Below the pieces are notes generated by a model. The model had not been told where the DNA came from, ran no database searches, and saw only the letters and a program-made list of their open reading frames with translations. 64,000 nt of DNA from NCBI RefSeq assembly GCF_900110615.1, contig NZ_FOEI01000010.1, positions 1 through 64,000 of the forward strand, given 5' to 3'. Source of the stretch: Flavobacterium urocaniciphilum. Its GTDB lineage: Bacteria; Bacteroidota; Bacteroidia; Flavobacteriales; Flavobacteriaceae. The position numbers and the translations under genes were made by a program. Below are positions 24,857 through 32,370 of this stretch, piece by piece (position 1 is the stretch's first letter; the number at the start of each line of letters is the position of its first letter).

Positions 24857-25816
24857 TTAAATTGTGATTTCAAGTATCGTAGCATTTCCAATTAGCTCAA
24901 ATTCTTCAATTATGGCCGGAATTAAAATCGTATCACCTTTTTCAAATTCATAACCTTCATTATCGAAAAACAAAGAAAATTCACCATGTGTACACATTAG
25001 AACCGTAAAAGTATCGTTTTGCTTTTTCCAAAAATATTCACCAGAAACTGGTAAAATATTTGTTTTAAAGAAAGGACAATTTACTAATTCTGTACTTTGA
25101 TTAATAATTTTTGCATATTTAACTTGCGCGTTAGAAACCTCAAAATTAATAGCATCAAGCGCTAATTCGGTATGCAATTCTCTTTCATTTCCATTAGCAT
25201 CTACTCTATCCCAATCGTATAAACGATACGTAATATCACTAGTTTGTTGAATTTCGGCAATTAATACCCCAGCTCCAATTGCATGAACCGTACCCGTTTC
25301 CAAAAAGAACGTATCTCCTTTTTTTACTGGAATTTCATTTAAAGCACTAACTAATTTTTTCTCTTTTATTAAAGTAAGATATTCTTCTTTTTCAATTTTA
25401 TTTTCAAAACCGACTACTAATTTCGAATCTTCATCTGCTTGCAACACATACCACATTTCCGTTTTTCCGAAGGAATTGTGACGTAATTTAGCTAATTCAT
25501 CATTTGGATGCACTTGAATAGATAAATCTTGTTGTGCATCTAAAAACTTAAAAAGCAAAGGAAATTCTAATCCGTATTTTTCAATCGATTTAGAACCTAA
25601 TATTTCAGTTGGAAATTTTTCAATTAATTCATTTAAGTTCAATCCAGCAAATTCACCATCTTCTACCACACTGATATTATTTTCAACGGTAGATAATTCC
25701 CAACTTTCGCCAATTTGGTTGCCATCAAAAGATTTATTTAAATAATCTCTTAATTTATGGCCGCCCCAAATGCGTTCTTTAAAAATAGGTGTAAATTTTA
25801 AAGGATAAAAATTCAT
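24857..25816 (-). CDS. manA: Mannose-6-phosphate isomerase, type I (cupin)
   Basis: A 319-residue class I phosphomannose isomerase, interconverting fructose 6-phosphate and mannose 6-phosphate for sugar nucleotide synthesis. The zinc-site motifs are QVHPND (about 102-107) and a downstream segment with ETGTVHAIGAGVLIAEIQ (about 172-189), followed by the conserved TYRLYDWDR. A C-terminal cupin part is short, as in the Bacillus/Bacteroidetes form. It is the last gene of a tight three-gene unit: its start directly abuts the stop of the queD-like gene. Confidence 0.94.
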   Translation of the reverse strand: MNFYPLKFTPIFKERIWGGHKLRDYLNKSFDGNQIGESWELSTVENNISVVEDGEFAGLNLNELIEKFPTEILGSKSIEKYGLEFPLLFKFLDAQQDLSIQVHPNDELAKLRHNSFGKTEMWYVLQADEDSKLVVGFENKIEKEEYLTLIKEKKLVSALNEIPVKKGDTFFLETGTVHAIGAGVLIAEIQQTSDITYRLYDWDRVDANGNERELHTELALDAINFEVSNAQVKYAKIINQSTELVNCPFFKTNILPVSGEYFWKKQNDTFTVLMCTHGEFSLFFDNEGYEFEKGDTILIPAIIEEFELIGNATILEITI

Positions 25817-26227
25817 TTAATTTCCACTATAGGTTACGTAATTTCTAGGTGTTTCATACAAAACAACCTCTAAATCATATTTAATTTCGATTTGATTTCT
25901 TAATTTTCGCCATATAACTACAGCAATATTTTCAGCAGTTGGATTTAAATCTTTAAATTCAGGAACATCTAAATTTAAATTTTTATGATCAAATTCATCT
26001 TCAATATGCAATTTAATCAAATCTGCTAGTATTTTCACATCCATTACAAAACCTGTTTCTGGACTAATTTCACCTGTAATATTTACAATTAATTCGTAAT
26101 TATGACCGTGGAAATTTGGATTATTACATTTTCCAAAAACCAAATCGTTTTGTTCATCAGACCAATCTTTTCGATACAACCTATGTGCGGCATTAAAATG
26201 CGCTTTTCTACTTATAGTCGCTCTCAT
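25817..26227 (-). CDS. queD: 6-pyruvoyl-tetrahydropterin / 6-carboxytetrahydropterin synthase
   Basis: A 136-residue T-fold enzyme. Zinc ligands are His in FNAAHRLYR and the HGH of NPNFHGHNYEL; the catalytic Cys is in FGKCNNPNF, 7 residues ahead of HGH; DHKNLN and the Glu of TAENIAV are also typical. QueD makes 6-carboxytetrahydropterin for queuosine; the same family includes tetrahydrobiopterin enzymes, and the sequence alone does not fully separate them. The middle position in the idi-queD-manA unit, with 0-1 nt gaps, does not help with the pathway. Confidence 0.88.
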   Translation of the reverse strand: MRATISRKAHFNAAHRLYRKDWSDEQNDLVFGKCNNPNFHGHNYELIVNITGEISPETGFVMDVKILADLIKLHIEDEFDHKNLNLDVPEFKDLNPTAENIAVVIWRKLRNQIEIKYDLEVVLYETPRNYVTYSGN

Positions 26228-26228
26228 T

Positions 26229-26768
26229 TTATGATCTGTTAGAAATTAATTTTTCTTCAAAATGATGGTAAAATTCTTCAAAAATAATTTTAAACCAAAT
26301 AGTATATTCATCTGGATTTTGAACCATATCGTTTTTTACATCTTCAATAGCCATCCACTTCCAACTTTCTACTTCGTCTTTATTAATAATAGGTTCTTCA
26401 TTAAAATAACCAATCATTACATGATCCAATTCATGTTCTGTTAAACCATTATCAAAAGGAGCTTTATAAATAAAATGAAACATTTCTTTAAGTTCTGTTT
26501 CAAATCCCATTTCTTCACGAAGTCTTCTTGTTCCTGCTTGAATATTTGATTCATTTTCTCTTTGATGACTACAACACGTGTTTGTCCAAAGTAGCGGAGA
26601 ATGATATTTATGATGCGCACGTTGTTGAAGCATCAATTCGTTTTTATCATTCAAAATAAAAACTGAAAAAGCTCTGTGTAACAATGCTTTTTCATGTGCT
26701 TCTAACTTGTTCATTAACCCAATTGGATTATCATATTTATCAACTAAAATTACTTTTTCTTCTCTCAC
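26229..26768 (-). CDS. idi: Isopentenyl-diphosphate delta-isomerase, type I
   Basis: A 179-residue type I isomerase that interconverts isopentenyl and dimethylallyl diphosphate, using a Nudix-like fold. The catalytic Cys is in TNTCCSHQ and the catalytic Glu in NGLTEHELDHVM; the Nudix-like helix reads AGTRRLREEMGF. A TTG at 26789 would lengthen the frame by seven residues, but it lies inside the -7 box TAAATTTG (26787-26794), so I use the GTG at 26768 (then REEKVILVD). It is the first gene of the idi-queD-manA unit. Confidence 0.9.
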   Translation of the reverse strand: MREEKVILVDKYDNPIGLMNKLEAHEKALLHRAFSVFILNDKNELMLQQRAHHKYHSPLLWTNTCCSHQRENESNIQAGTRRLREEMGFETELKEMFHFIYKAPFDNGLTEHELDHVMIGYFNEEPIINKDEVESWKWMAIEDVKNDMVQNPDEYTIWFKIIFEEFYHHFEEKLISNRS

Positions 26769-26786
26769 TATTGAAAATTTAGATGT

Positions 26787-26818
26787 CAAATTTACAAAAA
26801 AATAAATTTTAAAGACAA
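26787..26818 (-). promoter_or_regulatory. Promoter of the idi-queD-manA operon
   Basis: Minus strand TTG (26816-26818), 21 nt, TAAATTTG (26787-26794). Transcription would start near 26780, about 12 nt before the GTG start. Confidence 0.65.
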
Positions 26819-26864
26819 AGATATACTGAAATAAAGACTTTAACGCAATGTTAATAAATTTGAG

Positions 26865-26894
26865 TTGATAATACCATAAATAATTGTATTTTTA
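26865..26894 (+). promoter_or_regulatory. Promoter of parA
   Basis: TTG (26865-26867), 19 nt, TATTTTTA (26887-26894), one base off the consensus at the last position. It supports the ATG at 26920, since the longer frame from 26884 would begin in the promoter. Confidence 0.6.
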
Positions 26895-26919
26895 CGCTTC
26901 GAAAATTTTAAGAGAAAAA

Positions 26920-27690
26920 ATGGGTAAAATCATTGCAATTGCCAACCAAAAAGGCGGTGTAGGAAAAACAACAACATCAGTAAATCTTGCAGCTGCTTTA
27001 GGTGTTTTAGAGAAGAAAGTATTATTAATCGATGCCGATCCTCAAGCGAACGCAAGTTCAGGCTTAGGAATTGATGTAGAATGTGTAGAAATTGGAACCT
27101 ATCAAATATTAGAACATAGTAATAAACCAGAAGAAGCGGTTATGTCTTGTACAGCGCCAAACGTTTCAATAATTCCAGCTCATATCGACTTGGTTGCTAT
27201 TGAAATCGAATTGGTAGACAAGGAAAACCGTGAATACATGCTTAAACAAGCTTTACAAGAAATTAAAGAACAGTATGATTATATTATTATTGACTGCGCT
27301 CCTTCTTTAGGTTTGTTAACATTAAATGCATTAACTGCTGCTGATAGTGTAGTTATTCCAATTCAATGTGAATATTTTGCATTGGAAGGTTTAGGTAAAT
27401 TATTAAACACTATAAAAAGTGTTCAAAAAATTCACAATCCAAATTTAGATATTGAAGGTTTATTATTAACCATGTACGATTCGCGTTTACGTTTATCGAA
27501 TCAGGTTGTGGAAGAAGTTCAAAAACATTTCAACAACATGGTTTTTGAAACCGTTATTCAAAGAAACATTAAATTAAGTGAAGCGCCTAGTTTTGGTGAA
27601 AGTATCATTAATTATGATGCAACGAGCAAAGGAGCAGCAAATTATATTAATTTAGCAGAAGAGATTATCAAGAAAAACGACCATATATAA
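26920..27690 (+). CDS. parA: ParA family chromosome-partitioning ATPase
   Basis: A 256-residue ParA/Soj ATPase that drives movement of the ParB-bound origin region. The deviant Walker A motif is KGGVGKTT (11-18), Walker A' is LLIDADPQANASSGLG, and the Walker B region is YDYIIIDCAPSLG. The length matches chromosomal ParA without an extra DNA-binding domain. The stop overlaps the start of parB by one base. Chromosomal parAB are often, not always, within some tens of kb of the replication origin, which is relevant to the gene-free stretch at 53126-53725. No parS palindrome was spotted nearby. Confidence 0.96.
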   Translation: MGKIIAIANQKGGVGKTTTSVNLAAALGVLEKKVLLIDADPQANASSGLGIDVECVEIGTYQILEHSNKPEEAVMSCTAPNVSIIPAHIDLVAIEIELVDKENREYMLKQALQEIKEQYDYIIIDCAPSLGLLTLNALTAADSVVIPIQCEYFALEGLGKLLNTIKSVQKIHNPNLDIEGLLLTMYDSRLRLSNQVVEEVQKHFNNMVFETVIQRNIKLSEAPSFGESIINYDATSKGAANYINLAEEIIKKNDHI

Positions 27691-28589
27691 TGACAAAAGC
27701 AGTAAAAAAGCCTGTATTAGGAAGAGGATTATCAGCACTTTTAAGTGATCCAACTAACGATATTAAATCGGTAGAAGATAAAGGTGCCGATAAAGTCGTA
27801 GGAAGCATCATTGAACTTGATATAAATTTTATTGAAATTAATCCGTTTCAACCAAGAACGAATTTCAATGAAGAAACGTTACAAGAATTAGCCAAATCTA
27901 TTAAAGAAGTTGGTGTAATTCAACCTATTACAGTTAGAAAACTTGAATTTAACAAATACCAATTAATTTCTGGAGAAAGAAGATTACGTGCTTCAAAATT
28001 ATTAGGACTTGCGACAATTCCGGCATATATTCGTTTAGCAAACGACAACGAATCTTTAGTTATGGCTTTAGTTGAAAATATTCAACGTCATGATTTAGAT
28101 CCAATTGAAGTTGCTATATCTTACCAAAGATTAATTGAAGAAATTAGCTTAACTCAAGAAGAATTAAGTGAAAGAGTTGGTAAAAAACGTTCTACAATTA
28201 CAAACTATTTACGTTTGTTAAAATTAGATCCAATCATTCAAACCGGAATGAGAGATGGATTTATTTCTATGGGTCATGGTAGAGCCTTGATTAATATTGA
28301 CGATCAAGATGTTCAAAGTGATATTTACCATAAAGTAGTGACTCAAAATTTATCTGTTAGAGATACAGAAGCTTTGGTAAAAAAATACCATGAAAGTTTA
28401 AAACCAAAAGCAGAAAAAGGAACTACTTCAAAATCATTTGAAATTGCTTCAGAACAAAAGAAAACATTTACAGATTTCTTTGGTGCTAAAGTAGATGTTA
28501 ATGTAGCGGCTAATGGTAAAGGAAAAATCACAATTCCGTTTCATTCTGAAGAAGATTTTAATCGAATCATCAAATTAATCAACAGCTAG
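27690..28589 (+). CDS. parB: ParB/Spo0J family partition protein
   Basis: A 299-residue CTP-dependent DNA clamp that loads at parS sites. The N-terminal tail has the GRGLSALLSD motif, which stimulates ParA. The nuclease-like CTP-binding domain follows (INPFQPRTNF, then ISGERRLRASKLLG and ALVENIQRHDLDPIE), then a helix-turn-helix (LTQEELSERVGKKRSTITNYLRL) and a C-terminal dimerisation domain. It overlaps parA by one base and the next gene by one base, so three genes form a coupled unit. Confidence 0.96.
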   Translation: MTKAVKKPVLGRGLSALLSDPTNDIKSVEDKGADKVVGSIIELDINFIEINPFQPRTNFNEETLQELAKSIKEVGVIQPITVRKLEFNKYQLISGERRLRASKLLGLATIPAYIRLANDNESLVMALVENIQRHDLDPIEVAISYQRLIEEISLTQEELSERVGKKRSTITNYLRLLKLDPIIQTGMRDGFISMGHGRALINIDDQDVQSDIYHKVVTQNLSVRDTEALVKKYHESLKPKAEKGTTSKSFEIASEQKKTFTDFFGAKVDVNVAANGKGKITIPFHSEEDFNRIIKLINS

Positions 28590-29152
28590 TGAAGCAATTA
28601 TTTTACATAGTTGGATTGTTTATTTTGAGTATTCACTTTTCGTTTGCTCAAGATAAAGAAATGCAAATTGAAACGAATAAAGAAATAAAAAACGACTCTA
28701 TAAATCCTTTAGCTCCGGCAAAAGCTGCATTTTATTCTGCAATTTTACCTGGATTAGGCCAAGCGTATAACAAAAAATATTGGAAAATTCCGATTGTGTA
28801 TGCTGCTTTAGGAACAGGTGTGTATTTTATTATTGATAATAGTCAAAAATACAACGATTTCAGAAACGAATACAAAGCAAGATTATTAGGAACTAACGAT
28901 CCTAACGATCCAACTTTTGGTAGACTTTCAGATGACAGTGTAATTCGTGGACAAAAATTTTACCAAAGAAACCGAGATTTATCTGTTTTAATTACCGCTG
29001 GTTTATATATTTTAAACATTGTTGATGCCAATGTTGATGCACATTTATTGCAATTTAATGTAAACGATGATTTAACTTTAAAACCAGACTTACATACAAA
29101 TCCTTATAACTTTAAGCAAAATGTAGGTTTTTGCATAACCTACCAATTTTAA
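28589..29152 (+). CDS. DUF5683 domain-containing membrane protein
   Basis: A 187-residue protein of the DUF5683 family, of unknown function and common directly downstream of parAB in Flavobacteria. It starts with GTG, overlapping the parB stop by one base; that start gives a signal peptide (MKQLFYIVGLFILSIHFSFAQ). The conserved core (AAFYSAILPGLGQAYNKKYWKIPIVYA) includes a hydrophobic hairpin; a second hydrophobic stretch is near 130-145 (DLSVLITAGLYILNIVDANVDAH). An envelope location is likely. Co-transcription with parAB is well supported by the overlap, but no functional link to segregation is shown. Confidence 0.87.
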   Translation: MKQLFYIVGLFILSIHFSFAQDKEMQIETNKEIKNDSINPLAPAKAAFYSAILPGLGQAYNKKYWKIPIVYAALGTGVYFIIDNSQKYNDFRNEYKARLLGTNDPNDPTFGRLSDDSVIRGQKFYQRNRDLSVLITAGLYILNIVDANVDAHLLQFNVNDDLTLKPDLHTNPYNFKQNVGFCITYQF

Positions 29153-29270
29153 CATTGCTTTAAGTAACAAGAACAACAAAAATCTAACTAATTCAACATG
29201 AAATCGTCAAACATACATTTTTATAAATAAAAAAATATTAATTGCGATTTTAACAAATAAACAAACACAC

Positions 29271-29969
29271 ATGAAAATAGCACTTTTAGGATACGGGAAA
29301 ATGGGGAAAGTAATTGAAAGAATTGCTTTAGAAAGAGGTCATGAAATTGTACTTAAAAAAGGAAGTCAAGATGGTTTTGATGGCTTATTAAATGCAGATG
29401 TTGCTATTGATTTTAGTGTTCCAGATTGCGCTGTTAGTCATATTTCAGAATGTTTAAATAACAATATTCCAGTAATTTCTGGAACTACGGGTTGGCTTGC
29501 TAATTATTCGGATATGGTTAATTTATGTGAAAAACAAAACGGAAGTTTTATTTATGGTTCAAACTTTAGTTTAGGTGTAAATATTTTTTTCGAATTAAAT
29601 GCATATTTAGCTAAAATGATGAAAAACCTTTCAGACTATAAAGTTTCAATGGAAGAAATACATCACACACAAAAATTAGATGCACCAAGTGGTACAGCCA
29701 TTAGCTTAGCACAAGGAATTATTGAAAATACAGAATATACAGATTGGACATTAGAAAATCCATTAGCCAATGAGATTTATATTGATGCCAAAAGAATTGA
29801 AAATATACCTGGAACACATTCTGTTTTTTATGACAGTAAAGTAGACCAAATTGAAATTAAACACACCGCTCATAGTCGCGAAGGATTTGCTCTTGGTTCT
29901 GTGATAGCAGCTGAGTGGATTATTGGTAAAAAAGGAGTGTTTACTATGAAAGACGTTTTAGGAATTTAA
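29271..29969 (+). CDS. dapB: 4-hydroxy-tetrahydrodipicolinate reductase
   Basis: A 232-residue DapB, NAD(P)H-dependent, in the lysine and meso-diaminopimelate pathway. The Rossmann motif is LLGYGKMGKVIE (about 4-15); VAIDFSVP and ISGTTGW form the cofactor side; EEIHHTQKLDAPSGTAISLA carries the catalytic His pair and the substrate-binding Lys-x-x-x-PSGTA. It is slightly shorter than the E. coli enzyme, as usual in Bacteroidetes. It follows the DUF5683 gene by 118 nt and precedes lepB by 44 nt on the same strand. Confidence 0.96.
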   Translation: MKIALLGYGKMGKVIERIALERGHEIVLKKGSQDGFDGLLNADVAIDFSVPDCAVSHISECLNNNIPVISGTTGWLANYSDMVNLCEKQNGSFIYGSNFSLGVNIFFELNAYLAKMMKNLSDYKVSMEEIHHTQKLDAPSGTAISLAQGIIENTEYTDWTLENPLANEIYIDAKRIENIPGTHSVFYDSKVDQIEIKHTAHSREGFALGSVIAAEWIIGKKGVFTMKDVLGI

Positions 29970-30013
29970 GTAAAAAATTTACGATTTACGATATATAAAA
30001 TACAATTAATAAT

Positions 30014-31615
30014 ATGGAAATATCATCTTGGATTATCACGATTTTAATCATTAGTACGATTCATGGAATTTGTACTTGGAAATTATATTTAAAAGCAAAT
30101 AGACAAGCTTGGGAAGCATTTATTCCTGTATATAATGGCATTGTAATGATGCAAATTGTAAATAGACCAAAATGGTGGATTTTATTATTATTCATTCCAA
30201 TTATTAATTTATTGATTTTACCTGTAATTTGGATTGAAACACTTAGAACTTTCGGAAAGAAAACCACTGCCGATATGTGGCTTGGAATAGTTTCTTTAGG
30301 TTTATATATTGGTTATGTAAATTACACTCAAGAAGTAACTTATATTGAAAAAAGAGATACTAAACCTGCAACAAAAGCATTAGACACATTAGGTTCATTA
30401 AGTTTTGCTTTAATTGTAGCTACTTTTGTTCACACCTATTTTATTCAACCGTTTGTAATTCCAACATCATCATTAGAAAAAACATTATTGGTTGGCGATT
30501 TCTTATTTGTAAGTAAGTTTCATTATGGAGCAAGAACTCCTATCACTACAGTTGCTGCACCAATGGTTCACGATACTATTCCTGTTATTAAAACAAAATC
30601 GTATTTAGAGCGTCCGCAATTACCCTATTTCAGATTTCCTGGTTTTCAAAAAATCGAAAGAAATGACATTGTTGTATTCAACTGGCCAACAGATACATTA
30701 TACCATATGTATAAAAATGCCGATAAAAAATACTACAAACCTATCGACAAAAAAACCAATTATGTAAAAAGATGTACTGCAATTCCGGGTGATAAATTGG
30801 AAATTAAGAATGGTATATTGTTCATCAATGGCAAAGAATCAATTTTACCAGAAAGAAGCAAAGTTCAATACTCATACAAAATAGCTTTTGATAACACCGT
30901 TGAAAATATTGGTAGTTATTTAGAGCAAGCATTAGTAGAAACGGAGTCAACAGATGGTTTTAGAACAAATGAAACGAAGGATACTTTAATTGTAGCAGCA
31001 TTAACTAAAGCTGGCGCAGAAAAATTTAAAAGTATTACAGGAGTTAAGTCTGTAGAAAAAATAATAGCTACTACATCAGAAGATGGTATTTTCCCAGACT
31101 TTAGAGACGGAAATGCACCAAAAAACAGAAATTGGAATTTAGACAATATGGGACCAATCTATATTCCAGAAGCAGGTAAAACAGTTGCTTTAAACAAAGA
31201 AACATTACCGTTTTATAAAATGATAATTACAGAATATGAGCACCATAAATTAGAAGTGAATGGTAATGAAATTAAGATTGATGGCAAACCAGCAACTTCT
31301 TATACTTTTGCACAAAATTACTATTGGATGATGGGAGATAACCGTCATAATTCATTAGATGCTCGTTATTTCGGATTTACTCCAGAAGATCATATTGTTG
31401 GAAAGCCAATTTTCATATGGATGAGTTTTGATATAGACAACAGACTTGGAAAACCATTCTTAGACCGATTTAGAACAGATCGATTTTTCACTACAGTTAG
31501 TGGTGATGGTGAGCCTCAGTCGTATTTCAAGTATTTCTTAATCGCATTAGCAGGTTATTTTGCTTGGGATTGGTATAGAGGTAAGAAAAAGAAAAAAGAA
31601 GCAGAAACTTTATAA
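30014..31615 (+). CDS. lepB: Signal peptidase I, large form with extra N-terminal membrane domain
   Basis: A 533-residue type I signal peptidase, which removes signal peptides at the outer face of the inner membrane. The catalytic Ser is in IPTSSLEKTLLVGD (about 152-165) and the catalytic Lys in NYVKRCTAIPGD (about 249-260); GDNRHNSLDARYFG is the C-terminal signature. It is much longer than usual. There is an extra N-terminal domain with three or four membrane spans (1-110), a large insertion (about 275-430) between the Lys motif and the signature, and a C-terminal membrane span. This enlarged form is seen in Flavobacteria. It lies downstream of dapB and ends at a terminator. Confidence 0.94.
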   Translation: MEISSWIITILIISTIHGICTWKLYLKANRQAWEAFIPVYNGIVMMQIVNRPKWWILLLFIPIINLLILPVIWIETLRTFGKKTTADMWLGIVSLGLYIGYVNYTQEVTYIEKRDTKPATKALDTLGSLSFALIVATFVHTYFIQPFVIPTSSLEKTLLVGDFLFVSKFHYGARTPITTVAAPMVHDTIPVIKTKSYLERPQLPYFRFPGFQKIERNDIVVFNWPTDTLYHMYKNADKKYYKPIDKKTNYVKRCTAIPGDKLEIKNGILFINGKESILPERSKVQYSYKIAFDNTVENIGSYLEQALVETESTDGFRTNETKDTLIVAALTKAGAEKFKSITGVKSVEKIIATTSEDGIFPDFRDGNAPKNRNWNLDNMGPIYIPEAGKTVALNKETLPFYKMIITEYEHHKLEVNGNEIKIDGKPATSYTFAQNYYWMMGDNRHNSLDARYFGFTPEDHIVGKPIFIWMSFDIDNRLGKPFLDRFRTDRFFTTVSGDGEPQSYFKYFLIALAGYFAWDWYRGKKKKKEAETL

Positions 31616-31622
31616 AATAAAC

Positions 31623-31655
31623 AAAGAGTTGTAATTTAGTTTGCAACTCTTTTTT
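31623..31655 (+). terminator. Terminator of lepB
   Basis: Stem AAAGAGTTG/CAACTCTTT (31623-31631 with 31644-31652), 12-nt loop, followed by T. Confidence 0.75.
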
Positions 31656-31676
31656 AATTAGAATACGATTACGAAT

Positions 31677-32288
31677 ATGAAAGATATAATTTTATACCCA
31701 ACTTACTTTCCTTCAATAAGTCATTATATTGCTTTAGTAAATGCTGAGAAAGTAACTTTTGAAGTAGAAGACACTTTTCAAAAACAAACCAACAGAAACA
31801 GAATGTACATTTATAGTCCGAATGGCATTCAAATGTTAAACATTCCTTTGAAACATGATATTGGTGTAACGAAGTTTAAAGATATTAAAATTGAAAATGA
31901 TTTTAATTGGCAAAAGAATCATTTCAAATCACTAGAAGCAGCTTATCGTGCTTCACCCTTTTTCGAGTATTTTGAAGATGATTTCCGACCTATTTTCGAA
32001 AAAAAGCACACATATATGCAAGACTTAAATTTTGAGGTTTTCGACTTAATAAATGATGCTTTAGGAATAAACATTCCATTTGAAAAAACAACCGAATATT
32101 TTCATGACATTTCTGAAAAATTAGATTTTAGATATTTAGTTAACGGAAAGAAAGATTCTACTGTTATTGAACCTTATACACAAGTTTTTGAAACCAAACA
32201 CGGTTTTATAAATAACTTATCTATATTAGATTTATTATTTAATGAAGGAAGACATGCCGTAGATTATTTGAAACAACACAGTTTATAA
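31677..32288 (+). CDS. WbqC family protein
   Basis: A 203-residue cytosolic protein of the WbqC family, named after a gene in O-antigen clusters and related by fold to carbamoyl- or acyl-transfer proteins, but without a firm activity. Typical motifs are the N-terminal YPTYFPSISHYIALVNAEKVTFE, the FQKQTNRNRMYI segment, NWQKNHFKSLEAAYRASPFFEYF in the middle, and LLFNEGRHAVDYL at the end. It begins 61 nt after lepB, beyond a terminator, so it probably has its own promoter. There are no polysaccharide genes around it. Confidence 0.88.
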   Translation: MKDIILYPTYFPSISHYIALVNAEKVTFEVEDTFQKQTNRNRMYIYSPNGIQMLNIPLKHDIGVTKFKDIKIENDFNWQKNHFKSLEAAYRASPFFEYFEDDFRPIFEKKHTYMQDLNFEVFDLINDALGINIPFEKTTEYFHDISEKLDFRYLVNGKKDSTVIEPYTQVFETKHGFINNLSILDLLFNEGRHAVDYLKQHSL

Positions 32289-32319
32289 TTACTAAAAAGC
32301 TATTTAAAAACTTAATATA

Positions 32320-32352
32320 AAAAAAGTCCCGATTTACATCGGGACTTTTTTA
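32320..32352. terminator. Bidirectional terminator
   Basis: Stem AAAAAGTCCCGAT/ATCGGGACTTTTT (32321-32333 with 32338-32350), loop TTAC, between the WbqC gene and secDF. Confidence 0.9.
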
Positions 32353-32370
32353 TTTGAAAGATATTAAAGA

